The notes beneath the pieces were generated by a model that worked only from the letters and a program-made list of their open reading frames with translations, searched no databases and was not told where the DNA came from. From Actinomycetota bacterium (GTDB lineage: Bacteria; Actinomycetota; Actinomycetes; Actinomycetales; Microbacteriaceae): 6,978 nucleotides of DNA. Positions 1-5,481 of the stretch are shown here, piece by piece. A program made the position numbers and the translations under genes. The DNA lies in contig WLIC01000031.1 in the NCBI GenBank assembly GCA_009702405.1, forward strand, positions 1 to 6,978. Direction: 5' to 3'. Each line of letters opens with the position of its first letter. Within the stretch, counting starts at the first letter, position 1.

Positions 1-1583
1 GCCACTCGCTTAACTTTTGCAACCAGAACAGCACCAGTAAAGAACAGAGCGCTAGTTCCAGCAACACCAATCCAGAGGTTTCCAGCTGATAGGAATAGCA
101 CCCATGAATTAAGCGCTAAGGCCAACGACACAAACCCAACAATGTGTTGCCAGAAGTTCAGATTCTTCTGACCTGATTCACTTGCTCCAAGAACTGAAAT
201 CCATTTCTCTTGGAAAGCACCAGCTGCCACCCACACCAAAGCAAAGGCAGTGAAAGACAAAGGTTCAATACCTGAGATAAGAGTTGTTAGTAAACCAAGG
301 AGGACGTAGCCAAGTCCCCCGCCTAGAAGCAGAGCTGTTGCAATTCTTGAAACTGTCTTAACTACTGCATCTTCACGAGAAGCTAGATCTTTTTCATAGT
401 CAACATCTTGGCTGTCTTTAGGGACAACGTACTTATAGTTAGCAACCATCTTGCTTACTAGAGCAAGTCCAACACCAGCAACGGTGCAGGTAGCTGCTAA
501 CCAACCAAATGATCCAGACCCCAGAGAATACAAATCACTTAGTGGACCTAGGACCAAAGCACTAGCTGAAGCTAGCAGCGAAGCAATAGAAAGTAGCTTC
601 CAAGCAAAGTTAGCTTTGAAACGAGCTAAAACAAAAGCGATTGCGGATACGGCCAATAGAACTACTGCCCACCACCAAGCTGGAGCACTATCCCATGCAA
701 ATTCAAAGAGCATGTCACCGATAATCAACATAGAGAACATCTGCATCGCAGATGAGAACGTAGCCATAAAGTTCACCAACATCACAGAGAACTTACGCCC
801 CCAGAAAGCCAAGAAACCTGTAACTGCTCCAACACCGAGAGTTATCAACAAGAATATTTCGGAAGGCAAGCCGGCTTGTATAGCGGTAGATACAAAAACG
901 CTTCCCGCCAGCACGGTGATAGCTGCTGCACCCATCACCAACCACTGTTGAGCGGAGAGAGCAACACGCTTACGCTTCACAACTGGAGCTACAACTGGTT
1001 TTGCAGTTTGAGGTGCGATTGCAGGCTTATTGAGCACAGGCACTCTTGCTGCTTGGGCAGGTGCACTTACTGGAGCTTGTGAACTTTGAACTCTTGTGCC
1101 TTCTAGAAGTGCACGTTCAAGCATGACAAGTTTCTGTTGGGTTTCATTGAACCGTTTAGTCAGTTGAGCGTATTCACGCAGGTTCTTAACACTGTATGAG
1201 TAACCACATAGACAGGTAACAGACTCTTTATCTTTTAGATCTGCTTCAGTGAAAACGTGTTGACAAACACTTGTCTCAAAACCAACTGCACGTGCAGAAC
1301 TAATTGGTGCAACTGCAGGCATTGGTGTAGCACTCTGCTGAGGTGCACTTCGCATCGCAATAGGTTGCTGGCTAGCCTCCCAAGCAGCAATTTTCTTTTT
1401 TTGTCGTTTATTCGAGATAACAATAATTGGGACGGCTGCACCGATAAGGAGTACCCAAACTAGGGAACTCAAATTACCGGTGAAGGCGAGAGTGGTGATG
1501 GTGCCGAGGATTGTCGGAATTGCGATAATTCCTAGGCAAGTAAAGCCAATGATCTTGCCGACGTTAGATTTTTGCTGAGACAT
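1..1583 (-). CDS. Large polytopic membrane protein with N-terminal Zn-ribbon-like segment (5' part; C-terminus outside window)
   Basis: I read this frame by hand. It is open without a stop from an ATG at 1583 to the left edge (527 codons), so the gene continues off the window. The protein starts MSQQKSNVGK. Two hydrophobic helices follow (about residues 9-31 and 39-57), then a basic stretch (NKRQKKK, 58-64) and a Pro/Ala/Gln-rich linker. Next comes a possible metal site: C107-x-H109 and C124-x-C126-G. A charged, probably helical stretch (about 133-161) and a second Ala/Pro/Lys-rich linker (about 166-206) follow. From about 213 to the edge there are roughly ten more hydrophobic helices, with a charged loop at about 383-409. 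The ATG is preceded by a good SD (AAGGGGG). This order (Zn ribbon, helical segment, many TM helices) recalls large actinobacterial proteins annotated as 'SCO7613 C-terminal domain-containing membrane protein', but that link is from memory of the architecture. Function is unknown. Confidence 0.85.
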   Translation of the reverse strand, partial: MSQQKSNVGKIIGFTCLGIIAIPTILGTITTLAFTGNLSSLVWVLLIGAAVPIIVISNKRQKKKIAAWEASQQPIAMRSAPQQSATPMPAVAPISSARAVGFETSVCQHVFTEADLKDKESVTCLCGYSYSVKNLREYAQLTKRFNETQQKLVMLERALLEGTRVQSSQAPVSAPAQAARVPVLNKPAIAPQTAKPVVAPVVKRKRVALSAQQWLVMGAAAITVLAGSVFVSTAIQAGLPSEIFLLITLGVGAVTGFLAFWGRKFSVMLVNFMATFSSAMQMFSMLIIGDMLFEFAWDSAPAWWWAVVLLAVSAIAFVLARFKANFAWKLLSIASLLASASALVLGPLSDLYSLGSGSFGWLAATCTVAGVGLALVSKMVANYKYVVPKDSQDVDYEKDLASREDAVVKTVSRIATALLLGGGLGYVLLGLLTTLISGIEPLSFTAFALVWVAAGAFQEKWISVLGASESGQKNLNFWQHIVGFVSLALALNSWVLFLSAGNLWIGVAGTSALFFTGAVLVAKVKRV

Positions 1584-1588
1584 AAAAT

Positions 1589-1595
1589 CCCCCTT
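1589..1595 (-). promoter_or_regulatory. Ribosome binding site of the large membrane protein
   Basis: On the minus strand AAGGGGG lies 5 nt before the ATG at 1583. It fixes that ATG as the start and supports the reading frame as a real gene. Confidence 0.7.
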
Positions 1596-1603
1596 AGATT
1601 CTC

Positions 1604-1619
1604 TTATTCCTGAGAATAA
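1604..1619. promoter_or_regulatory. 16-bp inverted repeat, candidate operator
   Basis: TTATTC-ctga-GAATAA is a perfect 6+6 dyad with a 4-nt centre. It lies 20 nt upstream of the minus-strand ATG at 1583, where the core promoter or 5' UTR of that gene would be; the minus strand reads TATTCT, a possible -10, inside it. It could be a repressor site or an RNA hairpin just before the SD. The arms are AT-rich and no T-run follows, so a terminator is unlikely. No binding protein can be named. Confidence 0.35.
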
Positions 1620-1731
1620 CTTTGTATTTGGAAGGTTCCCCGTAAATCTAAGCCTTCGTTATTTAATCGTAATTCCGAAAGGCCCTTTTAGTCTGCAGGT
1701 CAAAGTGTTTCCAACTAGGTGCAACTATGGC

Positions 1732-1737
1732 TATTCT
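1732..1737 (+). promoter_or_regulatory. Possible -10 element of the 71-aa protein gene
   Basis: TATTCT matches TATAAT at 4 of 6 positions and sits 30 nt before the ATG, leaving room for a short leader with the SD. The hexamer 17 nt upstream (TTCCAA) is a poor -35, so the call is weak. Confidence 0.25.
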
Positions 1738-1756
1738 GAAACACACAGGGACTTTT

Positions 1757-1761
1757 AGGAG
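1757..1761 (+). promoter_or_regulatory. Ribosome binding site of the 71-aa protein
   Basis: AGGAG sits 6 nt before the ATG at 1768, a near-ideal Shine-Dalgarno site. It is the main reason to accept this short ORF as a gene and to place its start here. Confidence 0.75.
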
Positions 1762-1767
1762 CTTGTA

Positions 1768-1983
1768 ATGAGAACATACGAAGTTGTTTACTATGCAGTT
1801 GAACAGAGCCGCAACATTCCTGCGCGAATTGCATTCTTACTTTCTATCTACATAGGTCTAACTGCAATCTCAACCTGGTACGCAACAGCAAGAGGATACA
1901 AAAAATCTTCAGGATTTCTCCTAAGCTTCCTTATTACTCCAGTACTAGCAGGTGTTTGGTTTAAGGTCAGACCTAAAAACTAA
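1768..1983 (+). CDS. 71-aa two-helix membrane micro-protein, function unknown
   Basis: ATG start with a strong SD and TAA stop. After a short polar N-terminus (residues 1-16) there are two hydrophobic segments, about 19-39 (begins ARIAFLLSIYIG) and about 49-67 (FLLSFLITPVLAGVWF). A basic turn, ARGYKKSSG (41-49), joins them, so a hairpin with the K/R loop in the cytoplasm fits the positive-inside rule. A helix, a basic RG/KG turn and a second helix with a Pro near its middle recur in many small uncharacterised bacterial membrane proteins, but I cannot name a family. The stop overlaps that of the convergent MMPL gene by 4 bp. Its far neighbour is the large divergent membrane protein. Nothing suggests a toxin or a transporter subunit specifically. 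That it is a gene is well supported; its role is unknown. Confidence 0.75.
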   Translation: MRTYEVVYYAVEQSRNIPARIAFLLSIYIGLTAISTWYATARGYKKSSGFLLSFLITPVLAGVWFKVRPKN

Positions 1984-1994
1984 GCCTTGGGCTT
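1974..1994 (-). terminator. Possible intrinsic terminator of the MMPL gene
   Basis: On the minus strand AAGCC-caa-GGCTT forms a 5-bp stem with a 3-nt loop, followed by AGTTTTTAGG. It begins inside the last MMPL codons, spans the stop, and the T-run lies in the 3' end of the convergent micro-protein gene. The stem is short, so efficiency is uncertain. On the plus strand only TTTG follows the same hairpin, so it favours minus-strand transcripts. Confidence 0.4.
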
Positions 1995-4097
1995 TGACGG
2001 CCACCAGAACTTCTCACCTGCAATAAATGCAAGTGCCGGAACGATGACTGTTCTAACCAAGAGAGTGTCTAATAGAACACCAATACAAACAATTGCTCCA
2101 ATTTGAGCTAACGCTAGTAGCGGTAATACTCCAAGCACCAAGAACACAGCTGCCAGTAGAACACCAGCGCTAGTGATCACACCACCGGTTGAAGAAAGCG
2201 CTTTGAGCATTCCTTGTTGCAAACCAAGCTTTGCACTTTCCTCTTTAGCTCTAGTAACCAAGAAGATGTTGTAATCAACACCAAGGGCTACAAGGAATAA
2301 GAAGGAGAACAAATAAACACTGAGATCAAGAGCTGGGAACCCTAGAACATAAGTGAAGAGCAACCAACCGGCACCCATGCTGGCAAAGAATGAACCAACA
2401 ACAGTCGCTAGCAACAACACTGGAGCAACGATTGATCTAAGAAGGATTAGAAGCACTAGGAAGACAACCAAAAGAATCAGTGGAATAACAATTGCACGGT
2501 CATGGTCATAAGCTCTCTTCACATCAAGTCTCTGAGCATCAAGACCACCAACTAGAACATTGGTGTCACTTAGTGTGCCAACCTTTGCTCTAATCGCATC
2601 TATGGTGCTGTATGCAGCTTCTGAACCAGACTCACCATCAAGAACAACACTGATCTTTGCAATGGTGTCATTGTTTTCACCAACAGTTACAGAGGCAACT
2701 CCTGGAACATCTTTCACAAAGTCAGCAACATCATTCACTCTCGCTCTATCAGCAATAAGAATTGTTGGCGTTGTTGAACCAGCAGGGAAAGACTTACCTA
2801 ACCACTCTTGACCAATAACAGCCTCTGGCTTCTTAGTGAACTGTTCAGTTGATGACAGACCAATCTTGATGCCAGCAGCACCTGATGCCAAGGCAACCAG
2901 AACAACTAAACCAAACGATGCAACAACAACAGGTCGCTTAGCAACACCTTTACCAAGCTTTGCCCATAGCCCTGTGTCACTCTTGTTTCTGCCGCCAAGC
3001 TTCGGTGTTGCTGGCCAGAAGATCCAACGACCAAAGATAGCAAGTGCTGCAGGTAAGACAAACAGTGCCGCAATCATCGCTAGGAATACACCCGTCGCAC
3101 ATGCAATACCTAGTGCTCGGTTACCTTGCAGGTCAGCGGCTAGCAGAGTTAGCAGAGAAAGAATAACTGTTGCACCTGAAGCAAAGATTGCTGGTGCTGC
3201 TCCACGCCAAGCAGTAGCTAGAGCTTTTCTTCGATCTGCTTCAACTAAAAGTTCTTCACGGTATCTAGAGATAAGCAGAAGTGCATAGTCGATACCAGCA
3301 CCGATAACCAATACAGAAAGAATTCCCGTAATCGATGCATCAAGTTTTACGTTCACCCAACCAGCAGTAATAGTTGCTAGAGATGACGCCATGCCATCTG
3401 CAGTCCCAATCACAAGGATAGGAATCAACCACAAAGACAAAGATCTAAATGAGATCAACAACAAGGCAATAACAACTAGGAACGTTGTTCCAAGCAAGGC
3501 AAAGTCAGCTCCTGCGAAAACACCACTTAGGTCAGCAACGAAACCTTCAGGTCCAGTTAGCTTTGTTTCTAAAGTTGCAGGCATGCCGTCTTCTGCGAGA
3601 GCACGCATTTCTTTAATACGTGTAGTAGTTGCGACAGTCGAAGAACAGGTCTTAGTTTCACCGTCAACAACACATTCTGTTTCTTCAGAAATCTTGTCCA
3701 TAGGAACAGTAACAACAGCAGCTAAGCCGTCTTCAGAGAAAGTAACTGGTGGAATTACATGTTGATCACCAAAAGGGGTTGGAACAACAATGTTGCTGTA
3801 TTTAGCGAAGTGTTCAACAGAGGAGGTGGCAAGCCAGACCTTGTCAGCTTCGGTAAGAGCGGTTCCATTTACTCCCCTATAAATAATGACCGCAGCCGTT
3901 GCCCCAGAACCAGGGAGAGTCTTCAGAGCTGCATCAACAAGAACTGTCTCGTTATCAGCTGGCAAACCAACCCCAGGGGCTGACTCAGACTTAGTGGCCC
4001 CTAAAGGACCAAAAGCTAGACCTGCGAATAGCAATGCCAACAACATAGTTGTTGGTGCTCCACGCTTAGATGTAATGAAGTTAGCTATTGCTTTCAT
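1980..4097 (-). CDS. MMPL/RND-family membrane transporter
   Basis: A complete 705-aa protein. Layout: N-terminal helix (about 17-33); large extracytoplasmic domain (about 35-195); helices from about 198 to 355; cytoplasmic linker (about 358-388, KLGGRNKSD); helix about 389-410; second extracytoplasmic domain (about 412-533); last helix bundle (about 534-693); very short tail. Both family signatures are present: GAGIDYALLLISRYREEL, with D270-Y271, and ALGVDYNIFLVTRAKEE, with D608-Y609. These Asp-Tyr pairs occupy the proton-relay positions known from MmpL3-type proteins. GVLLDTLLVRTVIVPALA near the end is also typical. C142 and C151 in the first outer domain could form a disulfide. The family exports lipids or hydrophobic compounds using the proton gradient; the substrate here cannot be told. 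The length fits the shorter YdfJ-like actinobacterial members. The start is supported by AAAGGGG 6 nt upstream. No TetR or MarR regulator is adjacent. Confidence 0.93.
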   Translation of the reverse strand: MKAIANFITSKRGAPTTMLLALLFAGLAFGPLGATKSESAPGVGLPADNETVLVDAALKTLPGSGATAAVIIYRGVNGTALTEADKVWLATSSVEHFAKYSNIVVPTPFGDQHVIPPVTFSEDGLAAVVTVPMDKISEETECVVDGETKTCSSTVATTTRIKEMRALAEDGMPATLETKLTGPEGFVADLSGVFAGADFALLGTTFLVVIALLLISFRSLSLWLIPILVIGTADGMASSLATITAGWVNVKLDASITGILSVLVIGAGIDYALLLISRYREELLVEADRRKALATAWRGAAPAIFASGATVILSLLTLLAADLQGNRALGIACATGVFLAMIAALFVLPAALAIFGRWIFWPATPKLGGRNKSDTGLWAKLGKGVAKRPVVVASFGLVVLVALASGAAGIKIGLSSTEQFTKKPEAVIGQEWLGKSFPAGSTTPTILIADRARVNDVADFVKDVPGVASVTVGENNDTIAKISVVLDGESGSEAAYSTIDAIRAKVGTLSDTNVLVGGLDAQRLDVKRAYDHDRAIVIPLILLVVFLVLLILLRSIVAPVLLLATVVGSFFASMGAGWLLFTYVLGFPALDLSVYLFSFLFLVALGVDYNIFLVTRAKEESAKLGLQQGMLKALSSTGGVITSAGVLLAAVFLVLGVLPLLALAQIGAIVCIGVLLDTLLVRTVIVPALAFIAGEKFWWPSKPKA

Positions 4098-4103
4098 GTG
4101 AAA

Positions 4104-4110
4104 CCCCTTT
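4104..4110 (-). promoter_or_regulatory. Ribosome binding site of the MMPL gene
   Basis: The minus strand reads AAAGGGG with a 6-nt spacer to the ATG at 4097. The gap to the tRNA terminator hairpin is only 45 nt. The MMPL promoter must therefore sit in or over that hairpin (a weak TAAGAT -10 is visible at about 4128-4133), or the gene relies on read-through from tRNA-Tyr. Confidence 0.65.
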
Positions 4111-4132
4111 GTTTTGGTTGCCTTTCTATCTT

Positions 4133-4169
4133 AAAAGGACAAAAGACCCGGTCGTGAATACCGAGTCTT
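4133..4169 (-). terminator. Intrinsic terminator of tRNA-Tyr
   Basis: On the minus strand AAGACTCGGT and ACCGGGTCTT form a 10-bp stem (one G-T pair) around the loop ATTCACG. It is followed by TTGTCCTTTT, an interrupted but T-rich tail. It starts 5 nt after the tRNA 3' end, the usual place for a tRNA terminator. Confidence 0.75.
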
Positions 4170-4174
4170 CTGCG

Positions 4175-4256
4175 TGGCTAGTGAGGGATTCGAACCCCCG
4201 AAGGCTGAGCCGGCTGATTTACAGTCAGATCCCTTTGGCCGCTTGGGTAACTAGCC
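4175..4256 (-). tRNA. tRNA-Tyr (anticodon GTA)
   Basis: This folds as a class II tRNA of 82 nt. The acceptor GGCTAGT pairs with ACTAGCC over 7 bp and the discriminator is A. The D arm is CCC-AAGCGGCCAAA-GGG. The anticodon loop CTGTAAA carries GTA. The long variable arm has the stem GGC-TCA-GCC. The T arm is GGGGG-TTCGAAT-CCCTC with one G-T pair. The GTA anticodon, the AAGCGGCCAAAGGG D arm and the 13-nt variable region are the bacterial tyrosine signature. CCA is not encoded, so the tail must be added by the CCA-adding enzyme. The base of the anticodon stem has a U27-C43 mismatch where homologues I recall have G-C. The gene is divergent from lacI and has its own terminator. Confidence 0.95.
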
Positions 4257-4271
4257 AGTGCTCCCGGCCGC

Positions 4272-4285
4272 CTGTAATCAGCCGG
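4272..4285 (-). other. tRNA-Tyr leader segment complementary to the anticodon arm
   Basis: The minus strand reads CCGGCTGATTACAG. This is the exact complement of CTGTAAATCAGCCGG in the tRNA (4224 down to 4210) except for one bulged A, giving a possible 14-bp helix with a 47-nt loop. It lies 15 nt upstream of the mature 5' end, in the leader if transcription starts near 4293. It could also join a weaker local hairpin (CCGGC with GCCGG). Confidence 0.6.
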
Positions 4286-4299
4286 ACGGGTGCCGAATA

Positions 4300-4305
4300 A
4301 GAATA
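4300..4305 (-). promoter_or_regulatory. Possible -10 element of tRNA-Tyr
   Basis: TATTCT on the minus strand would start a transcript near 4293, about 37 nt before the mature tRNA. Beside it, in the spacer, lies a perfect short palindrome CCTGA-a-TCAGG (4306-4316), and GGCG-ctaat-CGCC (4323-4335) is where a -35 would be. No good -35 hexamer is seen, so the promoter is tentative. Confidence 0.3.
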
Positions 4306-4440
4306 CCTGAATCAGGGGGTTTGGCGCTAATCGCCTTTACACAACAATAAGGTTGCAATGACTGCAAATGTTCTGCAAAAGCTGGTTTATGTTTGTAGAT
4401 TACATAGAGATTTGCATACCTTTACAGAAATGGGTTGTTG

Positions 4441-5463
4441 GTGGCTGGAATTGTTGATGTTGCACGTGAGGCTGGGGTCTCAACCGCAACTGTTTCAAGA
4501 GCACTAAGCGGCAAGGATTACGTCTCCCAGGAGACTAAGACTTTGGTTCAAGCGGTAGCTGACCGTCTAGGTTATGTCCCGTCAGCTTCTGCATACACCT
4601 TGGTTACCGGTAGAACTAAGAACATTGGTGTTGTAGTTCCTTATGTTGATAGATGGTTCTTCTCAACTGCTTTAGAAACAGTTGACCGAGAACTAGTAAA
4701 AGCTGGTTATGACGTTACTTTGTATAACCTCTCCAGTGGTGATGATCACCGTAGCTCAGTATTTGGTAGATCTTTACCTCGGAAACGTGTTGATGCGGTT
4801 ATGTGTATTTCAGTAAAGATGACTGATGACGAGATAGCAGCTCTGGCTAAAGTAAATAAACCTATCGTGGCTCTGGGTGGACCTATTGCTGGCGCTAAAT
4901 CAATCAAGATCAATGACACTTCTGCTGGCAGGTTAGCAACAGATCACTTACTGGCTATGGGGCATACCAACATCGCCATGATTGGTCAGAATGAAAAAGA
5001 CCAAAAGCTCTTCAACGTCTTCAATGAAAGACGTGACGGCTATGAGACAGCGCTGAAGCTAGCGGGTATTCAACCGCGTCCAGCTTGGTATAAAGCAGTC
5101 AACAAACATGCAATTAGTGAAGGTTACTCAGCAGCTAAACAATTACTAGGTGATCCTCACAATGCACCAACAGCAATCTTTGCTTCCTCTGATGAACTAG
5201 CTGTTGGTGCGATGCTAGCTGCTAAAGACATGGGGTTGAAAGTTCCTGAGGATGTCTCAATTGTTGGCGTTGACAACCACGAACTAGCTGAGTTCTTTGG
5301 AATAACAACCATTGACCAGAATGTGACAGGTCAGGCTGAACTACTAGTCAAAACCATGCTGCAGTTACTAGATGATCCTGAACATGCAGTCCAAGATGTT
5401 GTTGAATGGCCAATTGAATTAATTGTTCGCGGCAGCACAACCAAAGCAAAAACCGTTAGCTAG
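4441..5463 (+). CDS. LacI-family transcriptional regulator
   Basis: A complete 340-aa regulator from the GTG at 4441, starting MAGIVDVAREAGVS, which aligns with the usual MATIKDVAREAGVS. Two in-frame TTG codons at 4435 and 4438 are less likely starts, and a stop at 4405 bounds the choice. The SD is weak (ATGGG, 6 nt upstream). Residues 4-24 form the helix-turn-helix (STATVSRAL is the recognition helix); T15, A16 and R20 occupy the base-reading positions. The hinge lies at about 46-59 (ends VTGRT). The periplasmic-binding-protein-like effector domain runs from IGVVVPYVD (62) to the end. It includes DHLLAMGHTNIAMIG, AIFASSDELAVGAM, VSIVGVDNHELAEFF and the terminal ELIVRGST motif. The ligand is probably a sugar or related small molecule. 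No sugar gene is adjacent: upstream is divergent tRNA-Tyr, and downstream is yajQ 18 nt away. The target is therefore remote, itself, or yajQ. Confidence 0.93.
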   Translation: MAGIVDVAREAGVSTATVSRALSGKDYVSQETKTLVQAVADRLGYVPSASAYTLVTGRTKNIGVVVPYVDRWFFSTALETVDRELVKAGYDVTLYNLSSGDDHRSSVFGRSLPRKRVDAVMCISVKMTDDEIAALAKVNKPIVALGGPIAGAKSIKINDTSAGRLATDHLLAMGHTNIAMIGQNEKDQKLFNVFNERRDGYETALKLAGIQPRPAWYKAVNKHAISEGYSAAKQLLGDPHNAPTAIFASSDELAVGAMLAAKDMGLKVPEDVSIVGVDNHELAEFFGITTIDQNVTGQAELLVKTMLQLLDDPEHAVQDVVEWPIELIVRGSTTKAKTVS

Positions 5464-5468
5464 TTAGT

Positions 5469-5474
5469 TAGACT
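5469..5474 (+). promoter_or_regulatory. Possible -10 element for leaderless yajQ mRNA
   Basis: TAGACT fits TANNNT and ends exactly 7 nt before the yajQ ATG, so RNA could start on its A. The 18-nt gap holds no Shine-Dalgarno site (CTCTTCC precedes ATG). No convincing -35 is seen. The alternative is translation of a lacI-yajQ transcript without SD. Confidence 0.35.
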
Positions 5475-5481
5475 CTCTTCC

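Larger units (their letters stand above)
1584..1767. other. Divergent intergenic region (184 bp)
   Basis: This is the spacer between the divergently transcribed large membrane protein and the 71-aa micro-protein. It holds the SD of each gene, the dyad at 1604-1619, a short palindrome AAAGG-c-CCTTT at 1678-1688, and a possible plus-strand -10 at 1732-1737. I found no further ORF with a ribosome binding site and no RNA gene. Confidence 0.6.
4257..4440. promoter_or_regulatory. Divergent regulatory region between tRNA-Tyr and lacI (184 bp)
   Basis: It holds the tRNA leader and its possible promoter, the small dyads at 4306-4316 and 4323-4335, and the lacI upstream region. TGCAA occurs three times on the plus strand, at 4354, 4363 and 4374, and TTTGCAT (the reverse complement of ATGCAAA) starts at 4411. 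A possible lacI -10, TACCTT at 4417-4422, would start RNA near 4430. I see no classic LacI-type operator with a CG centre and no RBS-supported ORF. Confidence 0.45.

Noticed and set aside
451..951. Plus-strand ORF of 166 codons
   Set aside because: It lies antisense to the minus-strand membrane protein, which is open across the whole region with a good SD and clear membrane helices. The plus ORF has no SD and a composition typical of a shadow frame.
1678..1688. Palindrome AAAGG-c-CCTTT as a terminator
   Set aside because: The stem is only 5 bp and the only T-run is the short TTTT that is part of the stem itself. It lies upstream of genes on both strands, so no transcript needs to end there.
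2560..3983. Several plus-strand ORFs (2560-2811, 2836-3288, 3391-3765, 3759-3983)
   Set aside because: All are antisense to the MMPL gene, whose family motifs and full length are unambiguous. They have no SD, and their Thr/Ser/Ala-rich translations reflect the complement of transporter codons.
4088..4300. Plus-strand ORF of 70 codons across the tRNA region
   Set aside because: It crosses the tRNA-Tyr gene and its terminator on the opposite strand. The translated LVRDSNPRRLS-like peptide is a well-known artefact of translating antisense tRNA.
4435..4440. TTG codons as lacI start
   Set aside because: The GTG at 4441 gives the standard LacI-family N-terminal length (MAGIVDVAREAG) and better spacing from the weak SD.
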